Positions 27,925 to 37,293 are shown, counted from the first letter of the stretch. The stretch: DNA of 64,000 nucleotides from JADHUC01 sp964623055 (GCA_964623055.1 CAZURK010000011.1:45731-109730); one strand, 5' to 3'. Numbers and translations: made by a program. The notes: generated by a model from the letters alone, not told the origin.

Positions 27925-28293
27925 ATGAAACGGTCAGTAGTGCTTCTGGGAATAATGGCGATTGTCACGAACGGTACGACAGCAGAGGACGAGAATTGGA
28001 GGATTCCGCCAGACAAAGAAGACTTCCACATCTTTCTGCTGATGGGACACTTGTTCGGAATCGGTGCGGACAATCCCAACCCGGACCCGGAAAGGGTCGC
28101 AAAGATCAACAAGGTCCGGAACGCCTTGAAGAGCGTTCCGGACAAGGTGAAGAATACGGCCTGTGTTTCAACGACTGGCCTGACATACGTCGATGCCCCC
28201 AAATGCACACATTTCGATCGAGAATCGTATATCATCCTGGGGCAACGTTACTGTGAGGCTTATGAAAAGGTCGTGAATGAGCGAGTCGAGTAG
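27925..28293 (+). pseudogene. internally deleted CE6-type (sialate O-acetylesterase) protein
   Basis: A 122-residue frame with AAGGAG and a signal peptide (MKRSVVLLGIMAIVTNGTTA). It begins like CE6/DUF303 esterases (IPPDKEDFHIFLLMG) but the nucleophile motif GQSNMAG is missing: LLMG is followed directly by HLFGIGADNPNPDPERV. The end (VPDKVKNTACVSTTGL, then CTHFDRESYIILGQRYCEAY) matches the C-terminal D-x-x-H segment of the same family. About 120-150 central residues are absent. It may still be made and exported but cannot act as a serine esterase. The related intact gene is at 33331. The stop codon lies inside a palindrome. Confidence 0.68.
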
Positions 28294-28355
28294 GGCCGGT
28301 TCCTACCGGCCAGCGTTTGATCGTTGTCCGATCGGCCGGTGGGAACCGGCCCTAC
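28290..28355. repeat. intergenic palindrome (GTAGGGCCGGTTCC family)
   Basis: Arms of 22 bases at 28290-28311 and 28334-28355 pair with a single mismatch around a 22-base loop. The stop codon of the deleted esterase frame (28291-28293) is inside the left arm, and the PQQ fusion gene starts 57 bases after the right arm. Confidence 0.8.
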
Positions 28356-28411
28356 GCCTACTTCACGTGGCGTCGTTTTGGATAAAAAGAGATAAGCAGA
28401 AAGGAATAACC

Positions 28412-31400
28412 GTGAAGAGCTTGGTGATGATGGTGGCGGTTTTCGCAGCATGGCCGTTCAGCGTGGCAATCGCTGCGAATGCGGAAGACCTTGTTGGCGA
28501 AAGCGGCGTTGAGGGCGGGTTGATTGTCCATCTCGGTTGCGGAGACGGAAAGTTCACGGCCGCATTGAAACGCGGTGAACAGTATTTGGTGCATGGCCTG
28601 GACACCGACAAAAGCCAAATTGAGACCGCTCGCAAGCGACTCGCTTTGAGAGGAGACTACGGAATCGTCTCTTTCATGCATCTGACTGAGAACGAGCTTC
28701 CGTACGTCGACAATCTGGTGAATCTCCTGGTCGTTTCGGACGACCTGGGAGTTGCCAGAGAAGAAATGCTGCGAGTGCTATGTCCTGACGGAGTTATGAT
28801 CTCCCTTCAGCCTTCGGCCTCCAGCCTTCGGCCCTTCAGAAAGCCCTGGCCGAAGGAGTTGGACGAGTGGACCCACTACCTACACGGGCCGGACAATAAC
28901 GCCGTTGCACGTGACAGCGTAGTTCATAAGCCCCGGTCGTTGCAGTGGATGTCGGAGCCTGTACACGGCAGGAGCCACGAGGAGATGGCCAGCTTTTCTG
29001 CAGCCGTCACGTCGAGGGGACGAGTCTTCTACATCGCGGACTATGCACCGCCGGCATTCATCCGCTTTAGGAGTCAGTGGAAACTGGTAGCTCGCGACGC
29101 GTTCAACGGAGTCGTTCTCTGGGCAAAGGATATCTCGCGGTGGAGCGACCACCTGCGACATTTCCGTGCGGGACCTCTTCACCTGCCGCGCAGACTGGTC
29201 GCCGTCGGCGACAGGGTTTATGCCACACTGGGACTTGCCGCCCCCGTCACCGAAATCGACGCGGTCACGGGAAAGACGTTGAGAGTTTTCGAGGGCACGG
29301 AACGGACCGAGGAGATCCTTGTGGCCGACGGAGTTCTGTACCTCGTCGTGGGAACGTCCGAAGTTATTCGCCGGGGAGGAGGATTGTACGCCAGAGGCGA
29401 ACCGGCTCCCACCAAGTTCCGATACATTGCCGCGGTCGACATCGAGTCAGGAAGGCAGCTTTGGAAACACGTGTGCCCCGACAACGGATTCATCCTCCCC
29501 GTGACGCTCACGGTCAAGGGTTCGAACGTCTTCTACCAGTCGACAAGGGGCGTTGCGCGAGTCAATGCCTCGGACGGCGAGCTGATCTGGCAGACAAGTC
29601 GCGCTACCCCGCTGAAACGCATGTCGTTTTCCGCTCCTACCGTTGTTGCCACGGATGAAGTGCTGCTTTGTGCAGACAAGGATGTCACAGAAGACGGCGC
29701 GGCTGTCGACAAGGTTGATTGGGGCGTCCATGGCTGGAACGATCCGAATTACCCTCGTAGAGGCAAGAGCTCGCTGCGCGCCTACTCCGTCGAGGACGGC
29801 AAGGAATTATGGTCCGTCGGCTGCAGAGAGGGATACAATTCGCCCGTCGACGTATTTGTGGTGGGCAACGATGTGTGGGTGGGATCGGATTACAGATGCT
29901 ACGATCTCAAGACCGGTAAAGAGACAAAGGAGATCCAATGGCGGGGGCCCAAGGTCGGTATGGCTCATCCCCGTTGCTACCGGAACAAGGCCACGGAGAA
30001 GTTCATCTATACCTGCCGCTCGGGGATCGAGGTCGTCAGTATGGACGAGGGCTGTGTCGGCAACAACAGTTGGATCCGTGGTACCTGCCAGTACGGGATC
30101 ATTCCGGCCAACGGATTGCTCTACGCCCCGCCGCACGCCTGCGCGTGCTTTGCCAAGGTCAAGCTCACCGGGCTGTATGCCGTTGCCCACCACAGAGCCG
30201 GCACGGCCATGCAGTTTTCCAAAACGCCCGCCCTTGAAAAGGGACCGGCGTTCGGCAAAGCATCCGGCAGGGCCGGCGCAGAGGATTGGCCTATGTACCG
30301 CCGCGACAGCAAACGCAGCGGCGTCGCTGCCACTGAGGCGCCTGCCTCGATGAATCTGCAGTGGTCTGCGCAAATTGGCGGGCGGCTCACCCAGGCGGTT
30401 GTTGCCTGTGGTCGCGTTTATGTAGCGTCGATCGACACGCACACGCTGCACGCTCTAAATGCCGAAGACGGCGAGAGGCTCTGGAGTTTCACAGCCGGCG
30501 GACGAATCGACAGCGCACCCACCTTCTTCAAGGGATACGTCCTCTTCGGCTGCGCCGACGGATGGATCTACTCGCTGAACAGTTCCGATGGCAAACTTGC
30601 CTGGCGTTTCCGCGCCGCCCCACAGGAGCGTCTGGCAGGGGTGCTCAATCAGCTTGAATCGGTATGGCCGGTTCACGGCGCGGTCCAATTGCAGAACGAG
30701 ATGCTCTACGCCGCGGCAGGTCGCAATAGCTATCTGGATGGCGGTATGGTTCTCTACCGGCTCAATCCACTCACCGGCGAGGAGTTGTCCAGGACCCCCA
30801 TCTACAACCTCGATCCCGCGACCGATATCCAGACGGGCGGCGAACGCAAGTTCGATATGCAGGGTGTCAAAACGGACATCATTTCCGGCGATGGAGAATT
30901 CGTTTACATCAAGCACAGAGGATTCAACCGTGACGGCCAGCCCTCAGGCCAAGGCAAACCCCACCTGATGTCCGCAGCCGGCATCCTCGGCGAGCAGTGG
31001 TTTGTTCGATCCTTCTGGCTCATCGGCAGGAACGTGGGCGTGGGCTGGGGTGGCTGGGCGGATGCGGCCGCATATGTCCCATCGGGCAGAATCCTATGCT
31101 TCGACGAGGACAAAGTTTGGGGCTACGGGCGCGTTACCATCGCAAGCGCTGCCACGGGCCACAAGGCCGACGCCTACCATCTCTTCTGCAAGGCCTTCAG
31201 TGATGCCGAGCCCAGCGAAATGAATCGGGGCAAGAAGAAGAAACCGAAGTTCAGCGGACCGGCGCCGAAGGTGGTATGGTCCGAGCCGGATTCCCTAATC
31301 GTCAGGGCAATGGTCAAGGCCGGCGACCGGCTGATCGTGGCTGGCCCACCCGACCTTGGCAAAAAGGACTCAAGCATCCTTCAGTTCAGTAATGAACCAG

Positions 31401-31582
31401 AGGCGCTGGCCGGCTTCATGGGCAAGAAAGGCGTGTTTCTGCGCGTGGTCTCCACGACAGACGGCAAAAGAGTCTCGGAGTGCAAACTCGACGCCATGCC
31501 CGTGTTCGACGGCATGTCGGCCGCCAGCGGGAGAATCTACATCTCCCTGAAGAACGGCAAGCTCGAATGCCGCGGTCGATGA
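28412..31582 (+). CDS. exported methyltransferase-like / PQQ propeller fusion, copy 1
   Basis: GTG at 28412 is chosen because AAAGGAAT lies 8-10 bases upstream and it gives a signal peptide (VKSLVMMVAVFAAWPFSVAIAA); the longer frame to 28277 runs through a palindrome. Residues about 30-140 look like a class I SAM methyltransferase domain: motif I GGLIVHLGCGDG, then HGLDTDKSQIETARK, LPYVDNLVNLLVVSD and MLRVLCPDG. Residues about 180-1056 are PQQ-type propeller blades (VDIESGRQLWKHV, YSVEDGKELWSVG, LNAEDGERLWSFTAGGR, LNSSDGKLAWRFRAAPQERL), ending MPVFDGMSAASGRIY. A close relative is at 45617. Role unknown; see the findings for why the combination is odd. Confidence 0.82.
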   Translation: MKSLVMMVAVFAAWPFSVAIAANAEDLVGESGVEGGLIVHLGCGDGKFTAALKRGEQYLVHGLDTDKSQIETARKRLALRGDYGIVSFMHLTENELPYVDNLVNLLVVSDDLGVAREEMLRVLCPDGVMISLQPSASSLRPFRKPWPKELDEWTHYLHGPDNNAVARDSVVHKPRSLQWMSEPVHGRSHEEMASFSAAVTSRGRVFYIADYAPPAFIRFRSQWKLVARDAFNGVVLWAKDISRWSDHLRHFRAGPLHLPRRLVAVGDRVYATLGLAAPVTEIDAVTGKTLRVFEGTERTEEILVADGVLYLVVGTSEVIRRGGGLYARGEPAPTKFRYIAAVDIESGRQLWKHVCPDNGFILPVTLTVKGSNVFYQSTRGVARVNASDGELIWQTSRATPLKRMSFSAPTVVATDEVLLCADKDVTEDGAAVDKVDWGVHGWNDPNYPRRGKSSLRAYSVEDGKELWSVGCREGYNSPVDVFVVGNDVWVGSDYRCYDLKTGKETKEIQWRGPKVGMAHPRCYRNKATEKFIYTCRSGIEVVSMDEGCVGNNSWIRGTCQYGIIPANGLLYAPPHACACFAKVKLTGLYAVAHHRAGTAMQFSKTPALEKGPAFGKASGRAGAEDWPMYRRDSKRSGVAATEAPASMNLQWSAQIGGRLTQAVVACGRVYVASIDTHTLHALNAEDGERLWSFTAGGRIDSAPTFFKGYVLFGCADGWIYSLNSSDGKLAWRFRAAPQERLAGVLNQLESVWPVHGAVQLQNEMLYAAAGRNSYLDGGMVLYRLNPLTGEELSRTPIYNLDPATDIQTGGERKFDMQGVKTDIISGDGEFVYIKHRGFNRDGQPSGQGKPHLMSAAGILGEQWFVRSFWLIGRNVGVGWGGWADAAAYVPSGRILCFDEDKVWGYGRVTIASAATGHKADAYHLFCKAFSDAEPSEMNRGKKKKPKFSGPAPKVVWSEPDSLIVRAMVKAGDRLIVAGPPDLGKKDSSILQFSNEPEALAGFMGKKGVFLRVVSTTDGKRVSECKLDAMPVFDGMSAASGRIYISLKNGKLECRGR

Positions 31583-32152
31583 ATGGGCAATGCCGGGCGC
31601 TTCGGGAGGAAAAGTAATGCGATGGTTGTCGCTACACAACGCCTGCCGCACGGATAATTCTGAATTGACACGATTGCCGAATCGCACCTCTTGACGGCGT
31701 CGTTTTGATACACCACATCCGGCTTGGTGCGGCAGGTCGATGTGACCCGTGCGCGTTGGCAAATGCGTTTGCTACCTCGGTCGTGAACTCCGCCGCGAGC
31801 AAGCGATACGAGTTTTGTGCAGTCCTTGGAGGGGCACGCGCACGACGAGCCAGACCACTATCGCGACCGTGGATTCGGAGTCGTCGAAGCACGCGCCGTT
31901 TCTCGTCTGCCTCATACCTGCTACTCAATTCAAGTCGACAATTCGTCACTCAACACTCGCTGACCAACGTGCTGACCCACAAAGTCCGCGCTATTGAGAC
32001 CAAGGCGGGCACGGCGCAACCTGACCGTCATAGCGAAGAAAAGAGAATTCCGGGGGATGATGCTTGACTCTCGTCGGAATGGAAACAACGTCTGCTAAAC
32101 ACGGCTAGCGCGTGACTAATTGCTGCCGTCCCCAACCGTTTGTCACGCCATT
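31583..32152. other. intergenic stretch without a supported gene
   Basis: 570 bases between the methyltransferase-like/PQQ gene and the convergent DUF3179-like gene. Small frames exist on both strands but none has a signal peptide, ribosome-binding site or recognisable domain. A short segment around 31820-31910 faintly recalls transposase sequence but is too weak to call. Confidence 0.5.
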
Positions 32153-32749
32153 TCACGGGGATGACTTACCCACATACAAATCCGTTTGTGGGTGTTTTTT
32201 CTTCCAAGCTCTCCAGGTCGTAACGGAGAAGGGATGTTCCTTAAGTGGGATGTCGTCGGAATCATGAGCATAGCGTTTTCCTAATAGGAGAATCTGCATC
32301 TGCCCATCTCGCCATCCGCCGATCGACAAGTCCATTGAGTCTCCCTGACCGTCCGTGAATACCCGTGTGCAGGAGGTATCGTCACAGTGCGCAATGCTGA
32401 TTGCCATGCCTCCAACAATATCGTTGACGATGTGCCGTCCAACTTTGCGCAGGCTTGCCTCATCGGTCTCATCGACTACATAACCTGGTGGCAGGGAAAA
32501 TGCCTCAACCACGTAGGCTCTGTGCACCTCGCCAACTGACACTCCAATGACCGTCTGCTCGTCCGTAATTCGAGCGTCCTCGGCTGCGACCGTGTCAGGT
32601 TCACGGATGCCAAAAACGTAGATGTCCCGTTGTATAGGGTCGGGTGGAGACTTTGCGCACCCCCCTGTTGCCACAACAACATGCAGCATCCTGAGAATGG
32701 TCGGCTTTCGAGGCCGCCACCGGTTCGCCTTGTCCCTCTCGCTGGCCAT
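32153..32749 (-). CDS. DUF3179-like protein, possibly a lipoprotein
   Basis: A 198-residue frame. The central part (VIGVSVGEVHRAYVVEAF, then HIVNDIVGGMAISIAHC) and the end (MQILLLGKRYAHDSDDIPL, WRAWKKKHPQTDLY) follow the pattern of DUF3179, in which R-A-Y, H-E-I-V-N-D and G-x-P-V-x-V-T-Y-C segments are conserved. Here the C-x-L-C pair is altered to CDDTSCTRVF, so the domain has diverged. The start is uncertain: the ATG at 32749 gives a charged leader before a short hydrophobic run and a cysteine (VVVATGGC) that might be lipidated. DUF3179 function is unknown. Confidence 0.6.
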   Translation of the reverse strand: MASERDKANRWRPRKPTILRMLHVVVATGGCAKSPPDPIQRDIYVFGIREPDTVAAEDARITDEQTVIGVSVGEVHRAYVVEAFSLPPGYVVDETDEASLRKVGRHIVNDIVGGMAISIAHCDDTSCTRVFTDGQGDSMDLSIGGWRDGQMQILLLGKRYAHDSDDIPLKEHPFSVTTWRAWKKKHPQTDLYVGKSSP

Positions 32750-33330
32750 GCCGGTATTGTATCGCGATTCCGAAAGCAGTCATCGGCATTCAGGCCCTTG
32801 AGTTGCGATTCGGAACAGATGGCCGGTACCTCAACGAATTTGGAGCCGACGACAACCTGTTGCCCTGGGCTTATCACTGGGCTCAAAATGCGACCCACCT
32901 CTTCAGCCGCATGGCGCGTGATGGCCAGTTTTCAGCCCTGGTCGCTGTCGATACGAATAGACGCGGAGCCCCCAAGCGAGGCCCTCCGCGCCGGTGATTC
33001 TACATGGACTGGTGGCACCCCCCGCAGTTCTTGATTGCGCTAAAAGTATAGAGGTCCGACACACCTGGTGCAGTTAGGGTACGTCACTAATCTGATTCTC
33101 GGCGCCCCATGACTTCACTGGATCGCGCAGTTGAATAGATGATAGCCGCTATCTGGTTTCTACGCTGACGCGAACTCACATTTGGGGCGGTTTCTGCTTC
33201 GCATGTTCTATTCGCGATCATGATCTGCGGAGGCAAACGGGTTTGCGAGCCCTTCTTTCAGATCAGTGACAACATATTCTGGTACTGCTAGGATGGACCG
33301 GGAAACCATCGGAGAAGGGAGCTGAGTGGA
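32750..33330. other. intergenic stretch without a supported gene
   Basis: 581 bases between the divergent DUF3179-like gene and the CE6 esterase gene, so it should hold both promoters. A 65-codon plus-strand frame at 32803-32997 is open but matches nothing I recognise and has no ribosome-binding site. The last 300 bases are comparatively AT-rich and contain stops in all frames. Confidence 0.45.
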
Positions 33331-35424
33331 ATGGGCTCATCTGAACTACGCCAAATAGCACTGTCCGTCCTGGTCGCAACAGGGCTTTCGGTCCGTGATG
33401 CCAAGTCGGAGGTAGAATGGGATATTCCGAAGGATCCTTCGAAGTTTCACATTTTCATTTTCGCAGGCCAGTCCAACATGGCCGGTGGCTTTAAGGAAAG
33501 TCACCTGTACGATGACGAGGGTAACTACGATCCGGTCACCGATCCTGTCTCGCGCGTTCTGCAATTCCGCGGCAAGACCTGGCAGCCTGCCGCGCACCCG
33601 CTGACCAAACACGTCAAGCGCAGCTTTTCGATTCCGCTGCCGTTTGCGCAGAAATACCTGGAAGAGATCAATGACCCGGAAGTGAAAGTCGGGTTGGTTA
33701 TCCGCGCCTTTGGCGGCAAGGCGATCGACCACTTCACCCGGGGCGGTGCCTACCATCCCGGCCCGGGCCTGAAGGAACTAAAGAAACAGGGCACATTCAA
33801 AGGCTTCATCTGGCATCAGGGTGAGTCGGACACAACCAGGGTGTACCGCTTCACCACGTATGAACGGAAGCTGCATGGCCTGGTAGCGGACGTTCGGGGT
33901 TATCTCGATCAGGCGGATTTGCCCTTTGTGACAGGTCAGATTTCTCGCCATGGGAGCAACGAGGAACCGAAGAAGGACTATTGGTCTGAATCCACTGGCG
34001 TGGTCACACGTGTACTGGCAAATGTCGGCGACAAGATGAACCATGCGGCACACATTCGTTCGTCGGGCGCGGCCACCTGCACGGAACATATCCGCAAGCT
34101 TGTGGATGAAGACGGCAAACCCACCGGAAAGACCATGCGCATGCGCAATGACCCAGTCCACTTCAACCGGTCCGGGTACACGACACTGGCCCACCGGTAC
34201 GTGGACGCCATCCTCGACCGTCCGTCGTTCAAAAACGATCCCGTTCGCGTCATTGCTGTTCCCGGTCGTGTATTCACGGCATCACTGGCCGAAGAAGTCT
34301 CGGATCTCTCCAAGAGCAAGTTGACGTTCGCCGGCCGCGACATGCCGGACTGGTTGACCATCGCTCAGGACGGTACGCTTTCGGGAACGGCTCCGTTGGT
34401 CGGAACGAGCGCCTGCACGATAACGGTCACGGACAACGGCGATGCTGTTGATACGAGCAAGCTAGTGATTGTCGCAAGAGAGGCCGGGCCGCCGGCGTTT
34501 TCCGGGGACTCCCTCAAGAGACCCCTGGCGATCGCCGGAAGGGAGTACAAGGACAGGGTGAGGTTTGACCGCGTACGGGCATGGTCCTCGGAGGTGTATG
34601 AACCCAATGGAGACTCGTTGACGTTTACCAAGGTCAGCGGGCCGGATTGGCTGAAGGTTTCCGATGATGGATCGTTTTCCGGAACGCCCGGCCCGGAAGA
34701 CGCCGGAAGAACCAACACGTGGACGGTGAAGGTTGCCGACATCGACGGTTCGGCCACCGCAACCTACAGCCTGGAGGTCCTCGACAGCGGCACGGTCTGG
34801 GTTGAGGGTTTCGATTATTACGCGGATATCAAGCAAGAGGCCGTCGGCGACGTCGTGCATTTCAATGCCGAGTCGCCGACGGATACCTGGTTCCTTATCC
34901 ACGGGAGCTTCCCGGTCAATGAGCCCAAAGAGTACCACGATTTGCACACCTCGCTTTCCGGACAGATGCACAAGTTCAGCAAAGGCACGGTCTGCGCGCG
35001 GGCTATCGCGCTGGACGAACGTCGCTTTTCCGGCAAGAAAGGACGCTATCGCTTCCGCTTCAATCTGTTCGGCGTTTCCTCGGAAAACGCTCACTTTTTC
35101 GTGAGCATCTACGACATTGATCTCGGCGCAGCGATAGAGGCTGGGTGTACCATTGAGTTGGTAAACAGGAAGTCGAGGGGCGTGGCAGCGAACGTTGTGG
35201 CAAAAGGAAACGCGGCTGTCACTAAAGTGGCGGAAAAAGACTACAGAATCACGGACGGCACCGGATTCCAGGACCTCTATTTCGAGTACGACGGCGCCGG
35301 GCACATTCTATTGGTGTTTTCAGCGTCCCGTGATACGGCCGAGAGAGGCGGCGGTTCGGCATTCGATGATCTCAATGTTGCGGGGGTTGAACACGCGACA
35401 AACGACAGGGAGAAATCTCCATGA
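33331..35424 (+). CDS. exported CE6-type sialate O-acetylesterase with Ig-like modules
   Basis: A 697-residue protein. Residues 38-300 are an SGNH/CE6 esterase: HIFIFAGQSNMAGG with nucleophile S48, the oxyanion-type GFIWHQGESD, and D274-x-x-H277 in NDPVHFNRSG. Such enzymes remove O-acetyl groups from sugars such as sialic acid or xylan. Residues about 310-380 and 385-490 are putative Ig-like (cadherin/He_PIG) domains with the repeated DWL...DGTLSGTAP / DWLKVSDDGSFSGTPG motif. Residues about 500-690 are a beta-sandwich of unknown type ending in SAFDDLNVAGVE, a common close of planctomycete carbohydrate-binding modules. The N-terminus is only weakly hydrophobic, so the signal peptide is uncertain, but the architecture implies export. 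Confidence 0.85.
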   Translation: MGSSELRQIALSVLVATGLSVRDAKSEVEWDIPKDPSKFHIFIFAGQSNMAGGFKESHLYDDEGNYDPVTDPVSRVLQFRGKTWQPAAHPLTKHVKRSFSIPLPFAQKYLEEINDPEVKVGLVIRAFGGKAIDHFTRGGAYHPGPGLKELKKQGTFKGFIWHQGESDTTRVYRFTTYERKLHGLVADVRGYLDQADLPFVTGQISRHGSNEEPKKDYWSESTGVVTRVLANVGDKMNHAAHIRSSGAATCTEHIRKLVDEDGKPTGKTMRMRNDPVHFNRSGYTTLAHRYVDAILDRPSFKNDPVRVIAVPGRVFTASLAEEVSDLSKSKLTFAGRDMPDWLTIAQDGTLSGTAPLVGTSACTITVTDNGDAVDTSKLVIVAREAGPPAFSGDSLKRPLAIAGREYKDRVRFDRVRAWSSEVYEPNGDSLTFTKVSGPDWLKVSDDGSFSGTPGPEDAGRTNTWTVKVADIDGSATATYSLEVLDSGTVWVEGFDYYADIKQEAVGDVVHFNAESPTDTWFLIHGSFPVNEPKEYHDLHTSLSGQMHKFSKGTVCARAIALDERRFSGKKGRYRFRFNLFGVSSENAHFFVSIYDIDLGAAIEAGCTIELVNRKSRGVAANVVAKGNAAVTKVAEKDYRITDGTGFQDLYFEYDGAGHILLVFSASRDTAERGGGSAFDDLNVAGVEHATNDREKSP

Positions 35425-35458
35425 AGAGAATACCGGGCATGTTCACGAAAAGGGCGCC

Positions 35459-35789
35459 ATGGTCTCCGGACGAAAGAAAGGCAGTTACCCAAGGAACAAA
35501 CTTCGACAACTATTCGTCCCGGTCGCGTTGCTGTGCGCACTGTTTTCAGTCAGCAGTGTTATGCAAACCAGGACCCTGCCTTCGTTGCGCACAAGACCGA
35601 GCCTACCCCGTTCGTGAGGGTTCATGGACGGTGGTGGTAATTCCGGACACCCAAAACTACCTCGTCGGCAAGAAGGTCTCGGAGCGCGTGCTCGACGCCA
35701 TGCCCGTGTTCGACGGCATGTCGGGCGCCGGCGACGAGAGTTTCGGGCGTCATCAAGCGGAGTTGGCAGACGACCAGACGCGCGAGTAG
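35459..35789 (+). pseudogene. decayed metallophosphoesterase start fused to a PQQ-protein tail
   Basis: Three frames must be joined. Frame 1 from ATG 35459 gives a signal peptide (LRQLFVPVALLCALFSVSSV); a second frame gives DPAFVAHKTEPTPF; a third gives VREGSWTVVVIPDTQNYL, the typical opening of an exported calcineurin-like phosphoesterase (TVVVIPDTQNY carries the first metal-binding D). Right after it the frame reads KKVSERVLDAMPVFDGMSGA, the tail motif of the methyltransferase-like/PQQ protein. At DNA level bases 35691-35724 are identical to 31487-31520. No functional product is expected. Confidence 0.65.
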
Positions 35790-35790
35790 T

Positions 35791-35831
35791 CGTAGGCCGG
35801 TAACGAGGAGCGTTAGCGACGCAGTTCCGGC
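35791..35831. repeat. intergenic palindromic element (GCCGG...CCGGC)
   Basis: A short imperfect inverted repeat following CGTAG, with GCCGGTAAC on the left and GTTCCGGC on the right around AGGAGCGTTAGCGACG. It belongs to the class of short planctomycete intergenic repeats and sits inside a stretch of decayed genes. A second GCCGGAAC follows at 35853. Confidence 0.5.
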
Positions 35832-35839
35832 TCTTGTTG

Positions 35840-36180
35840 GGAGTCAGCTCTTGCCGGAACAGCGCTGCGTTCATTCCCATCGAGTTGGTGTGGAGGTAAC
35901 GCATCGCGAACTCTTGCGCGCGTACCCAACGGCAATCCTGAGTGCCCTGGACGCCGGAGACAAGCAAGCCGTTGAACGACTGTGACAGGAGAAACGAGAA
36001 ATCGAAAGGCTGGTGCCGCGATCTCGGGAGACGGTTATCCACCCCGTGGCACTGCGGTTGTTATCTGGATGGAGCGTGAGGTGGTCGGTAGTGATGCGCT
36101 GACGTTTCCCGTAATGGCTTCCTTCCCTGACACTGACCCTTCATTCTCCGTTTGACTTCTCCGTAACGAGAGGTTGAAAG
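35840..36180. other. decayed sequence, no intact gene
   Basis: 340 bases with broken coding traces. A plus-strand frame around 35899-35970 reads as an alpha-helical protein (THRELLRAYPTAILSALDAG, DKQAVERL) that then hits TGA; the text after the stop (QEKREIERLV) continues in the same style. I cannot name the origin. Together with its neighbours it marks a degraded zone from about 35,430 to 37,440. Confidence 0.4.
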
Positions 36181-36540
36181 ATGCTTTCCGAGTACGAGTA
36201 ACTCGATGTCCAGTTTGAAGACGAAGCGGCAATAATTCGGCTCCCCGATCCACACTTCTTCAATACCACTGACTACTCCGATCTTCAGCAAGAGTTCCTA
36301 CAGTTTGCCGAGGAGGTACGACCGCCTTTGCTCGTGGTAGATTTCAGACACGTGACGTACTGTTCAACTGCCCTTATTAGTGGACTGATCGAAACGCAGA
36401 GGCGTTTGGCCAAGCATGGCGGCAAACTCAAACTGTGCCGCCTACATCCAAACGCACGCGAGATGTTCCGTTCGCTGTGCCTGGAGCAGACCTTCTTTAG
36501 CATATACGAGACCACGGGAGCGGCTCTGATCGACCATTAG
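36181..36540 (+). pseudogene. STAS-domain (anti-anti-sigma type) gene with early in-frame stop
   Basis: ATG 36181, preceded by GAGAGG, begins MLSEYE and then meets TAA at 36199-36201. The same frame continues without a break for 112 codons (LDVQFEDEAAIIRLPDPHFF ... VVDFRHVTYCSTALISGLIE ... RLAKHGGKLKLCRLHPNARE ... FSIYETTGAALIDH). This is a complete STAS domain of the SpoIIAA/RsbV type; planctomycete relatives usually begin with YEYLDVE, so the TAA probably replaces a tyrosine codon. S in TYCSTALI is at the usual phosphorylation site. No good start lies between the stop and the domain. Either a pseudogene or a readthrough case. Confidence 0.7.
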
Positions 36541-36804
36541 CCACATGACGCGGCCATTAGTCACTTCAGGTTGGCATTTGTCAGCGACTACCGCGAGCCA
36601 ACCAGATGGCTGAACGAACGGCTGATGCACATGGGAACGTTGCCGAACGTCAAGCGGCCCACTCAAGCCACCGCCGTGGCCAAGATCGGCGGCATCTCCA
36701 TATGAGACGCTAGAGCTTGTGTACTTCTACTGCGTAGACAGCAGGAATAGATCTCCAAAAGCAGCCCCTTGTGACGTTCGTTTTCTTCGGACGGAAAGTG
36801 CAAA
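36541..36804. other. short intergenic stretch with a coding fragment
   Basis: A plus-strand frame at about 36563-36705 reads FRLAFVSDYREPTRWLNERL and ends TQATAVAKIGGISI before TGA. It has no start codon with a ribosome-binding site and no recognised family, and looks like the tail of a lost gene. The remaining bases before the receiver gene are unremarkable. Confidence 0.4.
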
Positions 36805-37293
36805 ATGAGCTACCTCCTCGTTGTTGACGACTCGCTGGTCGATCGCCAATTGGCCGGCCGTTTGTTGGAGAGCCGGACAAAGCACCATGTGGAATACGCA
36901 TCCAACGGGCTGGAAGCTCTTGAGGTCTTGGAAGCAAGGCTGCCGTTGGCGATTGTGACTGATTTGCTGATGCCGGAAATGGACGGCATGCAATTGGTCA
37001 AGGCGGTACGCCAGCATTTCGCCACGGTGCCCATCATCTTGATGACCGGTCACGGTAGCGAGGAAATCGCATTGCAGGCACTGATGCATGGGGCCGCCGA
37101 TTACGTCCCGAAATCGCAACTGGCCTCCCAACTGCTCGAATCCGTGAAAGGCGTCCTGGAGATCACCACGGGTACCCTTTGCCACTCAGGATACAGACGG
37201 TCGATCTCGTTCGCGACGCTCTGCCAAAACGGTCGTCCGCCTGCGCAGAGCAGGAACTGCATGTGCTCCGGCGAGATCTGCAACCGGGGCTAA
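36805..37293 (+). CDS. response-regulator receiver protein with degraded tail
   Basis: Residues 1-120 form a complete CheY-type receiver: acidic pair D8/D9 (VVDDS), phospho-acceptor D53 (VTDLLMPEMDG), T81 (LMTGHG) and K103 (YVPKS). It should accept a phosphoryl group from a histidine kinase. From about residue 121 the text becomes arbitrary (TGTLCHSGYRRSISFATLCQ). Many planctomycete relatives continue after ESVKGVLEI into an RsbW-like ATPase domain, so this gene appears to have lost its output domain, with a separate frame at 37179-37412 perhaps carrying scrambled remains. The receiver itself may still work. It lies next to the broken STAS gene, suggesting a former partner-switch module. Confidence 0.75.
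   Translation: MSYLLVVDDSLVDRQLAGRLLESRTKHHVEYASNGLEALEVLEARLPLAIVTDLLMPEMDGMQLVKAVRQHFATVPIILMTGHGSEEIALQALMHGAADYVPKSQLASQLLESVKGVLEITTGTLCHSGYRRSISFATLCQNGRPPAQSRNCMCSGEICNRG

Noticed and set aside
31810..31915. Possible ISAs1-type transposase fragment (HYRDRGFGVVEARAV)
   Set aside because: Only a handful of positions fit the H-G-R-x-E-x-R pattern and nothing continues on either side; a profile search would be needed.
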